DNA from: Chitinophaga sp. YR627 | GTDB lineage: Bacteria; Bacteroidota; Bacteroidia; Chitinophagales; Chitinophagaceae | Reading direction: 5' to 3' | NCBI RefSeq assembly: GCF_900114995.1 | Contig: NZ_FOUX01000001.1 | Span: 1,674,001 to 1,738,000 of the forward strand | DNA: 64,000 nucleotides | Shown here: piece by piece, positions 36,092 through 46,000 of the stretch | How positions within the stretch are numbered: position 1 is the first letter of the stretch | Layout: every line of letters starts with the position of its first letter | Program-made: the position numbers and the translations under genes | Notes under the pieces: generated by a model | Seen by the model: the letters and a program-made list of their open reading frames with translations, nothing else | Database searches by the model: none | What the model was told of the DNA's origin: nothing

Positions 36092-37750
36092 TTACTGATT
36101 GATTCTGAACTTCTCTGAAGAGCCAATGGTAGTCTTCGTACAGGTCATACGGGCCAGACCGTCTTCTGCTGACAGATAAGCGCCGTTGTTACCCCTGAAA
36201 GAAATAGTACCATCACTGTTGCTGATCCATTCAAACTGTTCCCAGAGACCGATCGATACGCGGTTACAGTTCACCGCCTGTGTACCATTCTCAGAGCACA
36301 CATAATTACCCTGATTACGCAGTGCGATCCTGCCACCACCTGCATCAACCACGGTAAATTGTTCCCATGACTGTGCCACGGTACGGTTACAGATCATTGG
36401 CTGTGTATTGCCTTCACTGCATACATACAGGTTATTAAAGCCTTTGATGGTCACCGTCTGACCAATAGGAATGACAGTGCCACCGGGAATGGTCGGTGTC
36501 GGACGTACAGCCGTCAGGGCGATCTGTCCTTTCAGCATACGACCACCATCACCGGTGAGACGCAGGTAGTAATCCGAGGAACAGGCAGTACCATCTTCAT
36601 CCAATGTACGGAAAGCGGAACCTGCCGGTATCTGGCTGCTATTCTCGGCAGTCTTGGCGATCTGGTTACCCTCATTATACTCATCAAACATAGAGATGTA
36701 AATACCCTGACATCCCAGTCTGATCATATTGTAAAACTGACGCCACATAAAATCTCCATGTGCGCGTTGTCTTTCCTGCAAGTCGCCGGGCAGTACGCAT
36801 GGCTGATAATCAATACCATTTGCATTACAATATGCCTGGTCAGGCGTATTGACATTGGTATAGAAATTATCCGCATCATTGACATTACCAATACGTCCCA
36901 CCATCCATGGAGAGATCATATTCAGCGCCTTGTAGGTGTTCAGGAATCCTGGTCTGGAATCGCTGGTTTCATTCCGCCAATGCGTAGGAATACCGCCGAT
37001 CACATAACAACCCTGGCTCTTGAACCAGTTGATCACCTCCAGACAAACAGCTGCTGACCAGGGGTGATTGTCGTCATTAAAACCGAAACCCCAGATACAT
37101 ACCACCGGCTTACCATTCTGATAAGCATAGGCAGTAGAGGATGTATAAGCGGACATTTTGTTGGTCCAGTCAGTCTTGATCTCAGACTGCATGTTGGTCC
37201 AGCCGCTTACATCATACATAATGTAAAACTTACGGCCATAGGCTTCTGCGGCTGTTTTCACCTTGGCGGTGATGGCATCCCTTACCGGACCTTCCTGTCC
37301 ATTCGGGTTGAAGCGCTGTAATGCGGCAACGTCGATGTTGTGCTGCTGCATCCACAGGAAGTGGGTATTTACCGTCTGGTCAGAGAAGGAAGAGAACAGC
37401 TTTGCAGGTTGTCCGTTGTTCAGCGCAGGCCATGCGGTTGTGTAAGTGTTGCTGTAATCCCTTACATCAGGCCAGGATTTGATGCCGTTGTTGGTGGCAG
37501 AGGGTGACTGACCCCAGTTCTGCGTCCAGTGCCACCAGGCATTGATAGGAGAGCCATCTCCTGTACAGGCAAACCATCCCTGGTAGCCGACGGTGATTTT
37601 CCCGACCACATCTCCTACAGGAGATGCCTGGGCGTTTGCCAACATGTTTTTTGTGCCGGAGAGTGTGTCAGCCTCAGTGAGGCTTTTTTTGGTACAACTG
37701 ATAGCAAAGAGGAGACTGATCGCTACGAGTACACGATTGCTGATTTTCAT
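36092..37750 (-). CDS. GH71/99-like lipoprotein with fascin-type trefoil
   Basis: 552 residues. The lipoprotein signal ends in LLFAISC (Cys 19). The catalytic-looking part (about 45-400) fits the GH71/99-like group annotated in Bacteroidota: VGYQGWFACTGDGSP, then WHWTQNWG, a TIM-barrel core with WMQQHNIDVAALQRF and VVCIWGFG, and GIYISMFDEYNEG near the end. GH71 and GH99 act on alpha-glucans and mannans respectively; which applies is not clear. The last 130 residues hold three similar blocks (NLYVCSEGN, NYVCSENG, AYLSAEDG, each followed by WEQF or SEKF), a fascin-like beta-trefoil that may bind sugar. Single gene with its own terminator. Confidence 0.8.
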   Translation of the reverse strand: MKISNRVLVAISLLFAISCTKKSLTEADTLSGTKNMLANAQASPVGDVVGKITVGYQGWFACTGDGSPINAWWHWTQNWGQSPSATNNGIKSWPDVRDYSNTYTTAWPALNNGQPAKLFSSFSDQTVNTHFLWMQQHNIDVAALQRFNPNGQEGPVRDAITAKVKTAAEAYGRKFYIMYDVSGWTNMQSEIKTDWTNKMSAYTSSTAYAYQNGKPVVCIWGFGFNDDNHPWSAAVCLEVINWFKSQGCYVIGGIPTHWRNETSDSRPGFLNTYKALNMISPWMVGRIGNVNDADNFYTNVNTPDQAYCNANGIDYQPCVLPGDLQERQRAHGDFMWRQFYNMIRLGCQGIYISMFDEYNEGNQIAKTAENSSQIPAGSAFRTLDEDGTACSSDYYLRLTGDGGRMLKGQIALTAVRPTPTIPGGTVIPIGQTVTIKGFNNLYVCSEGNTQPMICNRTVAQSWEQFTVVDAGGGRIALRNQGNYVCSENGTQAVNCNRVSIGLWEQFEWISNSDGTISFRGNNGAYLSAEDGLARMTCTKTTIGSSEKFRINQ

Positions 37751-37935
37751 AGTATGTGTGTTTTGTTCGGAATTTACCGGTAATGGATCTGGAGAATGAG
37801 GGTTTAAAATCAGTAAATAAAAAGTATATGGTTACAACGTGAACGATGGAATTATAGGATGCGTTACTTTAACGGCAACACGTTCGGGAATATTGCAGGC
37901 AGGTATAAGATAATTTATGATATCGCAAGAACCGG

Positions 37936-37967
37936 GTTGCATGCGACTACTGGTCGCTCTACCTTCG
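37936..37967 (+). promoter_or_regulatory. Candidate promoter of the flavin reductase gene
   Basis: GTTG at 37936-37939, 20 bases, then TACCTTCG (37960-37967), one mismatch from TAnnTTTG. RNA would start near 37974, 15 bases before the ATG. The rest of the 238-base gap 37751-37988 holds a minus-strand TAATTTTG at 37974-37981 and no other clear element. Confidence 0.4.
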
Positions 37968-37988
37968 ATTTGTCAAAATTAGTTTATT

Positions 37989-38666
37989 ATGCATCTCCGT
38001 TCTGAACCTTCCATTCTTTACTTTGGTACACCGGTTGTTCTGATCAGTACCTGCAACGAAGATGGCTCTTATAATCTCGCGCCCATGTCCTCTGTCTTCT
38101 GGCTGGGATGGCGTTGTATGCTGGGCTTGTCCGCTTTGTCCAAAACTACAGAGAACATCCTCCGGACGGGAGAATGTGTACTCAATCTGCCCTCAGTGGA
38201 ACAGGTAGCGGCAGTCAACCGCCTGGCCCGTACTACCGGCAGCGATCCGGTACCCGCTGGTAAATTGCAAAAGGGATACAGATACGAACCGAATAAGTTT
38301 GCTACTGCCGGTCTGACGCCTCTGACAGCAGACACGGTATCGGCTCCCAGGGTATCAGAGTGCCCGGTACACCTGGAGGCAGTATTAGAAGGCACCTACG
38401 CACTGGCACAGCAGAGTGAGGCGCAAAGGGGTAAAATACTTACGCTGGAAATGCGTATTACCAGGGTGCACCTGGAGGAAAATATACTCATGCAGGGACA
38501 GGAAAATAAGGTAGATCCGGATAAATGGCGGCCGCTGATCATGAGCTTCCAGGAGTTTTACGGACTGGGAGAGAAAGTACACGCCTCCACGCTGGCGGAG
38601 ATTCCGGAATCGCTTTATCGTACACCTGACATAGCAGCTGGTCATTCAGGAATTAGGAATTCCTGA
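37989..38666 (+). CDS. Flavin reductase-like (FMN-binding split barrel)
   Basis: 225 residues. The N-terminal split-barrel pattern includes GTPVVLISTCNEDGSYNLAPMSS and the typical SKTTENILRTGECVLNLPS. The group binds FMN and reduces flavins or serves as a flavoprotein of unknown substrate; it is cytosolic. Its last seven codons (SGIRNS-stop) lie inside a perfect terminator hairpin at 38646-38672 whose sequence resembles the repeat family seen at 57391, so the tail may be supplied by a repeat. Confidence 0.82.
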   Translation: MHLRSEPSILYFGTPVVLISTCNEDGSYNLAPMSSVFWLGWRCMLGLSALSKTTENILRTGECVLNLPSVEQVAAVNRLARTTGSDPVPAGKLQKGYRYEPNKFATAGLTPLTADTVSAPRVSECPVHLEAVLEGTYALAQQSEAQRGKILTLEMRITRVHLEENILMQGQENKVDPDKWRPLIMSFQEFYGLGEKVHASTLAEIPESLYRTPDIAAGHSGIRNS

Positions 38667-38672
38667 TTTTTT
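38646..38672 (+). terminator. Terminator inside the last codons of the flavin reductase
   Basis: TCAGGAATT-AGG-AATTCCTGA, a 9-bp perfect stem that includes the TGA stop codon, then TTTTTT (38667-38672). Confidence 0.8.
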
Positions 38673-38750
38673 CTTCACATTCATTTAATAGCGTTTTAAC
38701 ATTACAGCAACATGGGCATTTGATATTGCGAGTCTCAAATCTATCAACCC

Positions 38751-40226
38751 ATGAAGCTTAATTCTCTGATGACCCGTATCAGTCCGCTGGTGGCAGCGGC
38801 ACTGATAGCCAGCTGTAGCAGCGACAAAAACGAAAACATCAAAACGCCTGAAACAGGATCAGGCATTGAGGCACACTCTAACACACCTTCCCTGGTAAAA
38901 TCACTCTCCGGCTTTAACAACCTGAAAATTTATCCGCTGATCAGCAGTGATGATACCCTGTCAGGTTCACCGGCTTTCAGATACGGTGCGCAACCTGATG
39001 GCGCCGGTATGATGAAAGATCCTAACGGAGATGGTTACATCATGATCAACAACCATGAGATCCTCTTTTCCGTATCACGCGTATACCTGGATAAGTTCCT
39101 GAAGCCGGTAAAGGGCGAATACATCGTAGACGCTGAAGGTGGTAACATGCGTCTTTGTTCTGCTACACTGACCAGTTTCGCTGAACATGGCTTTGGTCCG
39201 ATGTTCCTTACAGCGGGTGAAACGGATGGAGAATCGATGATCCACGCGATCGATCCACTGGGTTCTGCAGACCTGAAAAAGTCCAACCGCACCAAACCTG
39301 CTTTAGGTAAATGCTCAGCTGAAAATGCTGTGCCTTTATCAAAAAATGCCTTCCCTGGTAAGACTGCTATCTTCATTGGCGAAGATGAAAGCACCCGTCA
39401 GGGCCTGGGTCAGGTGAACCTGTACCTGTCCGACAGCATAGGCAACCTGAGCAACGGTACACTCTATATGCTGCGTCGTGTCGACCAGAACATCGTTGAA
39501 ACTGACATGGAAGTAGGCAGGTCCTATGATGTGGAATTCGTAGCCTATGAGAACGTAGCTGCCAGCACCGGTGCTGAACTTGCAGCGCAGACGGTAGCTA
39601 AAAAAGCGATCCAGTTTGCCCGTGTGGAAGACCTGGATTATGGTAAAGGTTCTGTTGAGAACAACCGTAAACTGTACTTCACAGCTACCGGTGTAAGCCA
39701 GGCTGACAAGAAAACACCTGTTGCCGGTCTGACCATGTGGGGCCGCGTATACCAGCTGGTACTGGATGCTGCTAATCCGCTGAAAGGTAAGCTGACCCCA
39801 TTACTGGATGGTAATGTTGATCCGGGTAACAGCGTAGTGAATCCTGATAACCTTTGTGTAACCGAGAATTTCGTATACATCCAGGAAGATGGCGATTCTT
39901 ACTATGTAAATAATAAACATGACGGCCGTATCTGGCAGTACAATATCGCGACCAAATTACTGAGACCTATGCTGGAAATGGATCAGCGCCGTAACGATGC
40001 TGCATTCAACACCAAATACAACCCGGCTAATGAAACCCGTCTGGGTTCATGGGAATATGGTGCTATGTATGATATTTCTGACCTGGTTGGTAAGCCAAAT
40101 ACCTTCGTGGTAAATATTCACCCGCACACCTGGACTGACAATAAATTTGCCAATGCAGATGGTAGTGGACTGACAACCAACAAAGAAGGTGGTCAGACAG
40201 TGATCATCACCGGTATCGAAAAATAA
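38751..40226 (+). CDS. PhoX-like (DUF839) surface lipoprotein
   Basis: 491 residues with a lipoprotein signal ending in LIASC (Cys about 22). Its propeller-like body has PhoX-type landmarks: PDGAGMMKDPNGDGYIMINNHE near 80, RVEDLDYGKGS, NPDNLCVT, and GSWEYGAMYDIS near the end. PhoX phosphatases release phosphate from organic esters using calcium and iron. The alignment is partial, so phosphatase activity is inferred. A di-haem peroxidase gene follows after a hairpin. Confidence 0.7.
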   Translation: MKLNSLMTRISPLVAAALIASCSSDKNENIKTPETGSGIEAHSNTPSLVKSLSGFNNLKIYPLISSDDTLSGSPAFRYGAQPDGAGMMKDPNGDGYIMINNHEILFSVSRVYLDKFLKPVKGEYIVDAEGGNMRLCSATLTSFAEHGFGPMFLTAGETDGESMIHAIDPLGSADLKKSNRTKPALGKCSAENAVPLSKNAFPGKTAIFIGEDESTRQGLGQVNLYLSDSIGNLSNGTLYMLRRVDQNIVETDMEVGRSYDVEFVAYENVAASTGAELAAQTVAKKAIQFARVEDLDYGKGSVENNRKLYFTATGVSQADKKTPVAGLTMWGRVYQLVLDAANPLKGKLTPLLDGNVDPGNSVVNPDNLCVTENFVYIQEDGDSYYVNNKHDGRIWQYNIATKLLRPMLEMDQRRNDAAFNTKYNPANETRLGSWEYGAMYDISDLVGKPNTFVVNIHPHTWTDNKFANADGSGLTTNKEGGQTVIITGIEK

Positions 40227-40249
40227 TAACGTTGTTTTACTATCCTAAA

Positions 40250-40287
40250 GCATACAGTTTCCCTTCGTAAGGAGGGAAACTGTATGC
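40250..40287 (+). other. Long perfect hairpin between the PhoX-like and peroxidase genes
   Basis: GCATACAGTTTCCCT (40250-40264), 8-base loop, AGGGAAACTGTATGC (40273-40287). A 15-bp perfect stem without a T-tract (followed by CATTATAT). It ends 13 bases before the next ATG, so it could act in mRNA processing or translation. Confidence 0.7.
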
Positions 40288-40300
40288 CATTATATCGCGT

Positions 40301-42097
40301 ATGAAATTCAGCAGATATCTGGCCGCCGGCGTAGTGATCATCAGTACCTGGTTAGCCTGCACCAATACGACGCCGTCCACTACAGCAAACGATTCTCAGG
40401 AGCTGGACAGCCATGTTCACCAATGGCTCACCCGGCGTCTGGACTCAATGGAAGCAGGCGCTACCCGTTTCCAGTCGCTTGCACTCAGATCTGCATCGGA
40501 AGAAGAATTGCGTATTGCCTTTAAAGATTGCAGACGGCTGTTCAAGCAACTGGAATGGTTCAGTGTTTATTATGCACCGGCTACCTCCCGCCAGTTAAAC
40601 GGACCACCTCTGCCGGAAATAGAAGTAGAAGAGAATAAGATGAGTGATCCTGCAGGGCTGCAGGTCATGGAGGAGCTGTTATTCCCCTATGATACAAGCG
40701 CATCAGCTGCGCTGTTGAAGGAAGCAAAAGGGCTGCTATCCAGTCTGATTCCCCTTAGACATACCATTGAAAATACCCGCTTTGATACTGCCCATATCTT
40801 TGATGCCTGTAAAATGGAAGTATTCCGCGTAGAAGCTTTAGGTATCAGTGGTTTTGATACGCCTTTATGTGGATGGGGGATACCTGAAACAGGTGTAGCA
40901 CTGTCTGCCGTAAAGGAAATGATGGCCCTGATAGCAGCGCCGGATAGTCTGCTGAAACGACTGGATCAGGTGATCGCTATTACGGAGCAACCAACGTCTG
41001 CCGGTGAATTTGACTACGCACATTTCATGTCACAACAGTTAAATCCACTGTCGGCCGCTATGACGGACTGGTTTTACAGCGCCGGTTTACAACCTATCGC
41101 ATATCCCCAGGCATTGAAGAATACAGCACGTACAATGTTTGATAGCAGCGCCTTCAATACCGCTTTTTTCGTACACAATGCAGATGCGGTCCCTACACCG
41201 GAAAAGGTCGCCCTGGGCAAAATGCTGTTCTATGAAAACAGACTGGCTGGTAACGGTCAGCGAAGCTGTAGCAGCTGTCACATGCCGGAAAAGGCATTGA
41301 CGGATGGAATTGCTAAAAACAGCTCTCTTGACGGCAGTGCCACCGTACTGCGCAATACCCCGACCTTATTATATGCCGGCTTACAGCAGGCACAATTCTA
41401 TGATATGCGTTCCCCTACATTGGAGAACCAGATACTGGACGTGCTCCATAACGAAGCAGAGATGCAGTCCTCTCCGGAGAAAGTAGCCACCTGGCTGAAT
41501 CGGGAGTATGCCTTAAAATCGCAATTTAAAGCCGCTTTTCCGGACATTCAGGATTCGATACCACCAAGACACGTCACGAGGGCGATCGCTGCCTATATCC
41601 GTGAATTACACCCTTTCCGCTCAAACCTGGACAGCTATATGAGAGGAGATAGCAATGCCCTGACGGGTCAGCAGAAAAGAGGTTTGAATCTCTTCATGGG
41701 AAAAGCGCGTTGTGCCACCTGTCATTTTATGCCGCTTTTCAATGGTACAGCCGCGCCATCATTTGCTACCACTGAGTCGGAAGTACTCGGTGTACTGGCA
41801 AGGCCGGGTGTGCCAAAACTTGACCCTGATATGGGCAGGTATACGCATACACAACTGGAAGGACTGCAATATGCCTTTAAGACGCCTACTATCCGAAATA
41901 TCGCTAAAACGGCTCCTTATATGCACAATGGCGCTTATAAGACCCTGGACGAGGTAATGGAATTCTATAACAGCGGAGGTGCTGCCGGTTACGGTATTGA
42001 TCTGCCGGGGCAGACGCTGTCTGCAGATCCTTTGCATTTATCCGAAGAAGAAAAGAAAAGCATCATTGCTTTTATGGAGTCCCTGACGGATCACTAA
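40301..42097 (+). CDS. Di-haem cytochrome c peroxidase, MauG-like
   Basis: 598 residues with a lipoprotein signal (WLAC, Cys about 20). A helical N-terminal half (about 40-270) precedes the catalytic domain. Two haem motifs are present: CSSCH at 323-327 and CATCH at 471-475, with the typical ALGKMLFYENRLAGNG before the first and TPTIRNIAKTAPYMHNGAYKTLDEVMEFYNSGG after the second. It reduces peroxide or oxidises protein or small substrates in the periplasm or at the surface. The long N-terminal extension is not standard for CcpA-type enzymes; its role is unknown. It pairs with the PhoX-like gene on the same strand. Confidence 0.88.
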   Translation: MKFSRYLAAGVVIISTWLACTNTTPSTTANDSQELDSHVHQWLTRRLDSMEAGATRFQSLALRSASEEELRIAFKDCRRLFKQLEWFSVYYAPATSRQLNGPPLPEIEVEENKMSDPAGLQVMEELLFPYDTSASAALLKEAKGLLSSLIPLRHTIENTRFDTAHIFDACKMEVFRVEALGISGFDTPLCGWGIPETGVALSAVKEMMALIAAPDSLLKRLDQVIAITEQPTSAGEFDYAHFMSQQLNPLSAAMTDWFYSAGLQPIAYPQALKNTARTMFDSSAFNTAFFVHNADAVPTPEKVALGKMLFYENRLAGNGQRSCSSCHMPEKALTDGIAKNSSLDGSATVLRNTPTLLYAGLQQAQFYDMRSPTLENQILDVLHNEAEMQSSPEKVATWLNREYALKSQFKAAFPDIQDSIPPRHVTRAIAAYIRELHPFRSNLDSYMRGDSNALTGQQKRGLNLFMGKARCATCHFMPLFNGTAAPSFATTESEVLGVLARPGVPKLDPDMGRYTHTQLEGLQYAFKTPTIRNIAKTAPYMHNGAYKTLDEVMEFYNSGGAAGYGIDLPGQTLSADPLHLSEEEKKSIIAFMESLTDH

Positions 42098-42119
42098 AAG
42101 ACCGGATACCAGATAAGGT

Positions 42120-42147
42120 AAAAAAAAAGAGCCCTGAGAACAGGGCT
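42120..42147 (-). terminator. Minus-strand terminator
   Basis: AGCCCTG (42130-42136), loop AGAA, CAGGGCT (42141-42147). Preceded on the plus strand by nine A (42120-42128), so read on the minus strand the hairpin ends in nine U. It lies 23 bases from the stop of the peroxidase gene and 223 bases past the response-regulator stop. Confidence 0.85.
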
Positions 42148-42278
42148 ACACCAGATAAATTAACGTAAACAGATCATTTAGTTTTTTGTCTCCTGTCGGA
42201 GTATATCTTTCAATTGGCGCTATCTGGTGCCATTTAAGGATACCGACGCTCCAATTTTTAATGGTTCTTTTGTAATTT
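42120..42278 (-). ncRNA. Candidate structured small RNA
   Basis: A 223-base gap behind the response regulator (stop at 42370) carries a strong minus-strand promoter (42284-42314) and ends in a terminator (42120-42147), so a transcript of about 160 bases is predicted. It contains long pairings: CACCAGATA (42149-42157) with TATCTGGTG (42221-42229), nine perfect base pairs, and AATTGGCGC (42212-42220) with GCTCCAATT (42248-42256), eight of nine. The order of the arms crosses, as in an H-type pseudoknot or a pair of alternative folds. No coding sequence fits. I do not recognise a known RNA family. Confidence 0.5.
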
Positions 42279-42283
42279 CCTGC

Positions 42284-42314
42284 CAAAGGTAGCCTATCTG
42301 CGCATGTCAGAAAA
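42284..42314 (-). promoter_or_regulatory. Promoter of the candidate small RNA
   Basis: Minus strand: TTTT (42314-42311), exactly 19 bases, then TACCTTTG (42291-42284), a perfect -7 box with a near-perfect -33 box. RNA would start near 42278. Confidence 0.55.
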
Positions 42315-42369
42315 TCACCTAAATCGGGGAGACAGGCGACCGCTCATGGCACATCCCGGCAGAAAGTAC

Positions 42370-43017
42370 TCATACGATACGTTGATTAATGGCCAGCGCA
42401 ACCGCCTCTGTCAGGGAGGCTACATGCAGCTTTTCATAGATCTTTTTCACATGACTGCGTACCGTTTCATAGCTGATATTCAGGTCGCTGGCGATCATCT
42501 TGTAACTCTGTCCGTTGACAATGCAGGTCAGCACTTCCTTCTCCCTGGCCGTCAGATTATAGCTATCATTGTTCGGCTCCGGCTTCTGTACTGCACTTTT
42601 CTGTAAAAGATTGAGTACACGGCGGGCAATAGAAGGGCTCATCGGAGAACCACCTGTTTGCAGTTCCTGGATCGCGTCAATCAGTCGTGTGTTCAGGTGA
42701 TTCTTCAGGATATATCCCGAAGCCCCGGCACAGATGGAGTCAAATACCCTGTCGTCATCCTCAAATACCGTCTGAATGAGGATCTGTACATGCGGCACTT
42801 CTTTTTTAAGCTGTTTGATGGCCTCAATACCACTGATCTCCGGCATTTCAATATCCATCAGTACAATGTCAGCACTACAGTTCAGTACATCGTTCACACA
42901 ATTCCGGGCGTCGCTGAACACGCCTGCCACCTCAATGGAAGGCGCCGTATCCAGTAACAGCCTGATGCTGTTGCGAATGTTTTTGTTGTCGTCAAAAATG
43001 GCAACGCGTATACTCAT
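42370..43017 (-). CDS. NarL/LuxR-type response regulator
   Basis: 215 residues. The receiver domain spans 1-120, with acidic pocket Asp9/Asp10 and phospho-acceptor Asp55 in DIVLMDIEMP, plus the usual T/K positions (QTVFED, ILKN). A LuxR-type helix-turn-helix follows at about 150-215 (LTAREKEVLTCIVNGQSYKMIASDLNISYETVRSHVKKIYEKL). It follows the sensor kinase gene by 31 bases and is its obvious partner. The target genes are not shown by the sequence. Confidence 0.93.
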   Translation of the reverse strand: MSIRVAIFDDNKNIRNSIRLLLDTAPSIEVAGVFSDARNCVNDVLNCSADIVLMDIEMPEISGIEAIKQLKKEVPHVQILIQTVFEDDDRVFDSICAGASGYILKNHLNTRLIDAIQELQTGGSPMSPSIARRVLNLLQKSAVQKPEPNNDSYNLTAREKEVLTCIVNGQSYKMIASDLNISYETVRSHVKKIYEKLHVASLTEAVALAINQRIV

Positions 43018-43048
43018 GTTTCGTTTTTTTGTTGTTACCCGGGTGAAA

Positions 43049-46000
43049 TCAGGTAACCGGAAAGCTTAATTTTAAATATGTCCCTTTTAATGGTTCACTT
43101 TCTATACCCAGGTCAGCGTTCATTTCGCTGGCCCGGTGCCGGATATTGCTAAGACCATTACCAGACAGTGTCAGCACATCCGGGCCGCGTACCGCATCAT
43201 GATCAAATCCTATACCGTCATCTTCAATATCCAGCTCCAGCATGTTTTTATGGTAGCTGATATTGACTTTGATAAAGCTGCAGGCTGCATGTTTCAACGC
43301 ATTGTTAACGGCTTCCTTGAATATCAGGTAGAAGTTCTTCCGCTGGTTCATCGCCAGGTTCAGGGCTTCTATTTTCTGATCGCAGCTGAAGATGAACTGG
43401 ATCTTCCTGGCCGTGCACAGCGGCTTTGCATAAGATTCCATGCGTTTTACAATACTGCTGACATGGTCATTTTTCGGATTGATCGCCCACACGATATCCG
43501 ACATTTCCGAGATCATTTCATTGGCCGTATGACCGATGGTATTCAGCAGCTCTTTCAGTTGTTCTGTCTTTTGCTGATCGTTATAGATCTTAGCTACCTC
43601 GCTATAGACGGATATACCACTCAATGTAGAACCAACACTGTCATGTAAATCCTGCGCAATGCCGTTCCTTATAGCATGCCTTTTCAGCAGTTCATTGATC
43701 CGGTAACGGTACAACAGATAAATAGCCGCCGCTATGACCAGTGTACATAACAGGTAAAACCACCAGCGGGTCCAGAAAGGAGGGATAATGGTGATATGTA
43801 GTGTCGTCACCCTGCTGCCGAATACGCCTTTCCAGTTGCTCGCTTTGACAAGGAAGGTATAATCGCCTCCTTTCAGATTGGAGTAATAGGCAAAATTGCG
43901 TTTACCGACATTGTTCCAGGTCTTGTCTACACCCGCCAGCATATAACAATACTGTATATTATCTCCGCTGAATTCCGGTGCAGAGAACTCTATGGAAAAA
44001 TAGTTCTGTTTATAGTCCAGTTCAATGGTCTGTTTTTGCAGCAGACCGCTGTAAGAGTTGTTGAAGATCTTAAAATCGGTCAGGTATACAGCTGGTTCGA
44101 CATTGATCAGCGAGATCATTTCAGGCTGAAAACTGAGGTAATAGTTCGTACCACCCACATAAATATTCCCGCTATCATCCTTGTACATGTAGCCATTCAC
44201 CCCTCCATCCTTTTTTAGTACCGGAGGGTCATAACAGCTGTAGATCTTTGCGGCCGGGTCGTATTTGTGTATATGTCCGTTGCACACCATCCACACATTA
44301 CCATCCTTGTCTGTTTGCAGTCCTTCAGTCAGATTACTCGATTCAGGGATATGCTGCACCTGCTGCGTATGTATGTCCAGATAATTCAGTCCGCCGCCAT
44401 AAGTACTTACCCATATATGCCCGCCCTGTCCTTCCAGTACATCATATACATCTTCATTGCTGGTACCTGTAAGGTATTTCACCTGCTGACCGTCCTTCTG
44501 AGGCCAGTCTCCCAGCCCATGCCGGGTCGTGGCCAGCCAGATATTACCATTGATACCTTTGTACATTTTACGGATCAGGTTATCCCTGATATTATACTTT
44601 TTTAATATCGCATGAACGGAGTCACTACGTGTCACCCAACGCTGATCTGTAAAATCATAATAACTCAGATAATGTCCATATGGCGATACAATAAGTACAG
44701 GATGTGTACCCATGGTGTCTTTAACAATAGACACGATCCTGGAGGAGAGCAGCTTTTTCATTACCGGATCACTTTCTGTATTGGGAAGCGTAGAAAGTGT
44801 CTTTTTCAGTGTATCATATACAAATAGCGTGTAATCAGTGCCGATATAAAAAGAGCCATTGCTATCCTGGAAGAACTTGGTCACACTCAGGGGTTGTCCT
44901 TTCCAGCTTAATTGCCTGTGTTCAAATGACTGCTTACCGGGAGCTTTGATAAAGATCCCGTCATTGGTACCTATCCACAATCTGCCGCCGGCATCTTTGT
45001 AGAAATCATAGATGCTGATGTCCTTACCCGTTCGCGGAAGAAAGACCTGTTTAAAAGGGTAGTAGAGGGGATTATGATAGCTGATACCATTATTCGTCGC
45101 CACCCATATGATATTATTCCTGTCGATATAGACGTCATTGATATGGTCATTGACGATCGAACCATCTGCAAAAGGCTGATGCCGGTAATGGGAGAAATGA
45201 TGCTGTACGGGGTCATAGACGATCAGACCGGAATCCCGCCCACCCATCCAGATACAATGATTCCTGTCTTCTGCAAAGGCATTGACCTCGTCATTCGGGA
45301 AGGAGTTTTTACCAGGTATATAAGGGAAGCTTTCTTCTGTTTTCCGGACGTGGTCATAATGATACAGGACCTTGTCCCAGGCGCCATACCACATATCGTT
45401 ATTGTGGTCGCGGAATAACGCTGTAACGGATACGTGTGACAGTTTCGCATACAGATCGTCATAGCGTCTGTCGTCCGAGTACTTCAGCGTACGCGCATTG
45501 ATCTTTAGCAATCCACCGCCTGCCCGGCCCACCCATACACTGTCCTTTGCATCCATGCTCAGTGACAGAATGGCTGTAGTGCCGGTTTTCACCGGATGTG
45601 AAAACTCGCCTGTCTTTTTATTAAATCTTCTGGTACGATAGTTACCGGTACCCACCCACAAATAACCGTGTTGATCATCCACGATCGCATTCACATGATT
45701 CTCTGGAATACTTTTCTCACTGCCGTCTGTATAACGGTATTGTCTGAATTGTTTATCCGGGGACTGGCTATAGTCGTATGCACTTAAACCACCATCCTCT
45801 GTTGCAATCCAGATAATGCCATTCTCGTCTTCAAGCAGGTCGCTGATGATATTACCCGATATGCAGGTCGTATCTCCGGGAGTCTTTCTGAATACGGTAA
45901 AATACTTACCGTCGTATCTATTCAGTCCATCCTCTGTGCCAAACCATATAAATCCCCTTTTGTCCTGCAGGATGCAGTTAACTTTATTGTGGGAAAGCCC

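Noticed and set aside
42120..42278. 6S RNA as identity of the small RNA
   Set aside because: The expected long closing stem between the 5' and 3' ends with a central bubble is not seen.
42304..42606. Plus-strand open frame over the response-regulator end
   Set aside because: Antisense to a well-supported gene and covering a promoter; no recognisable protein.
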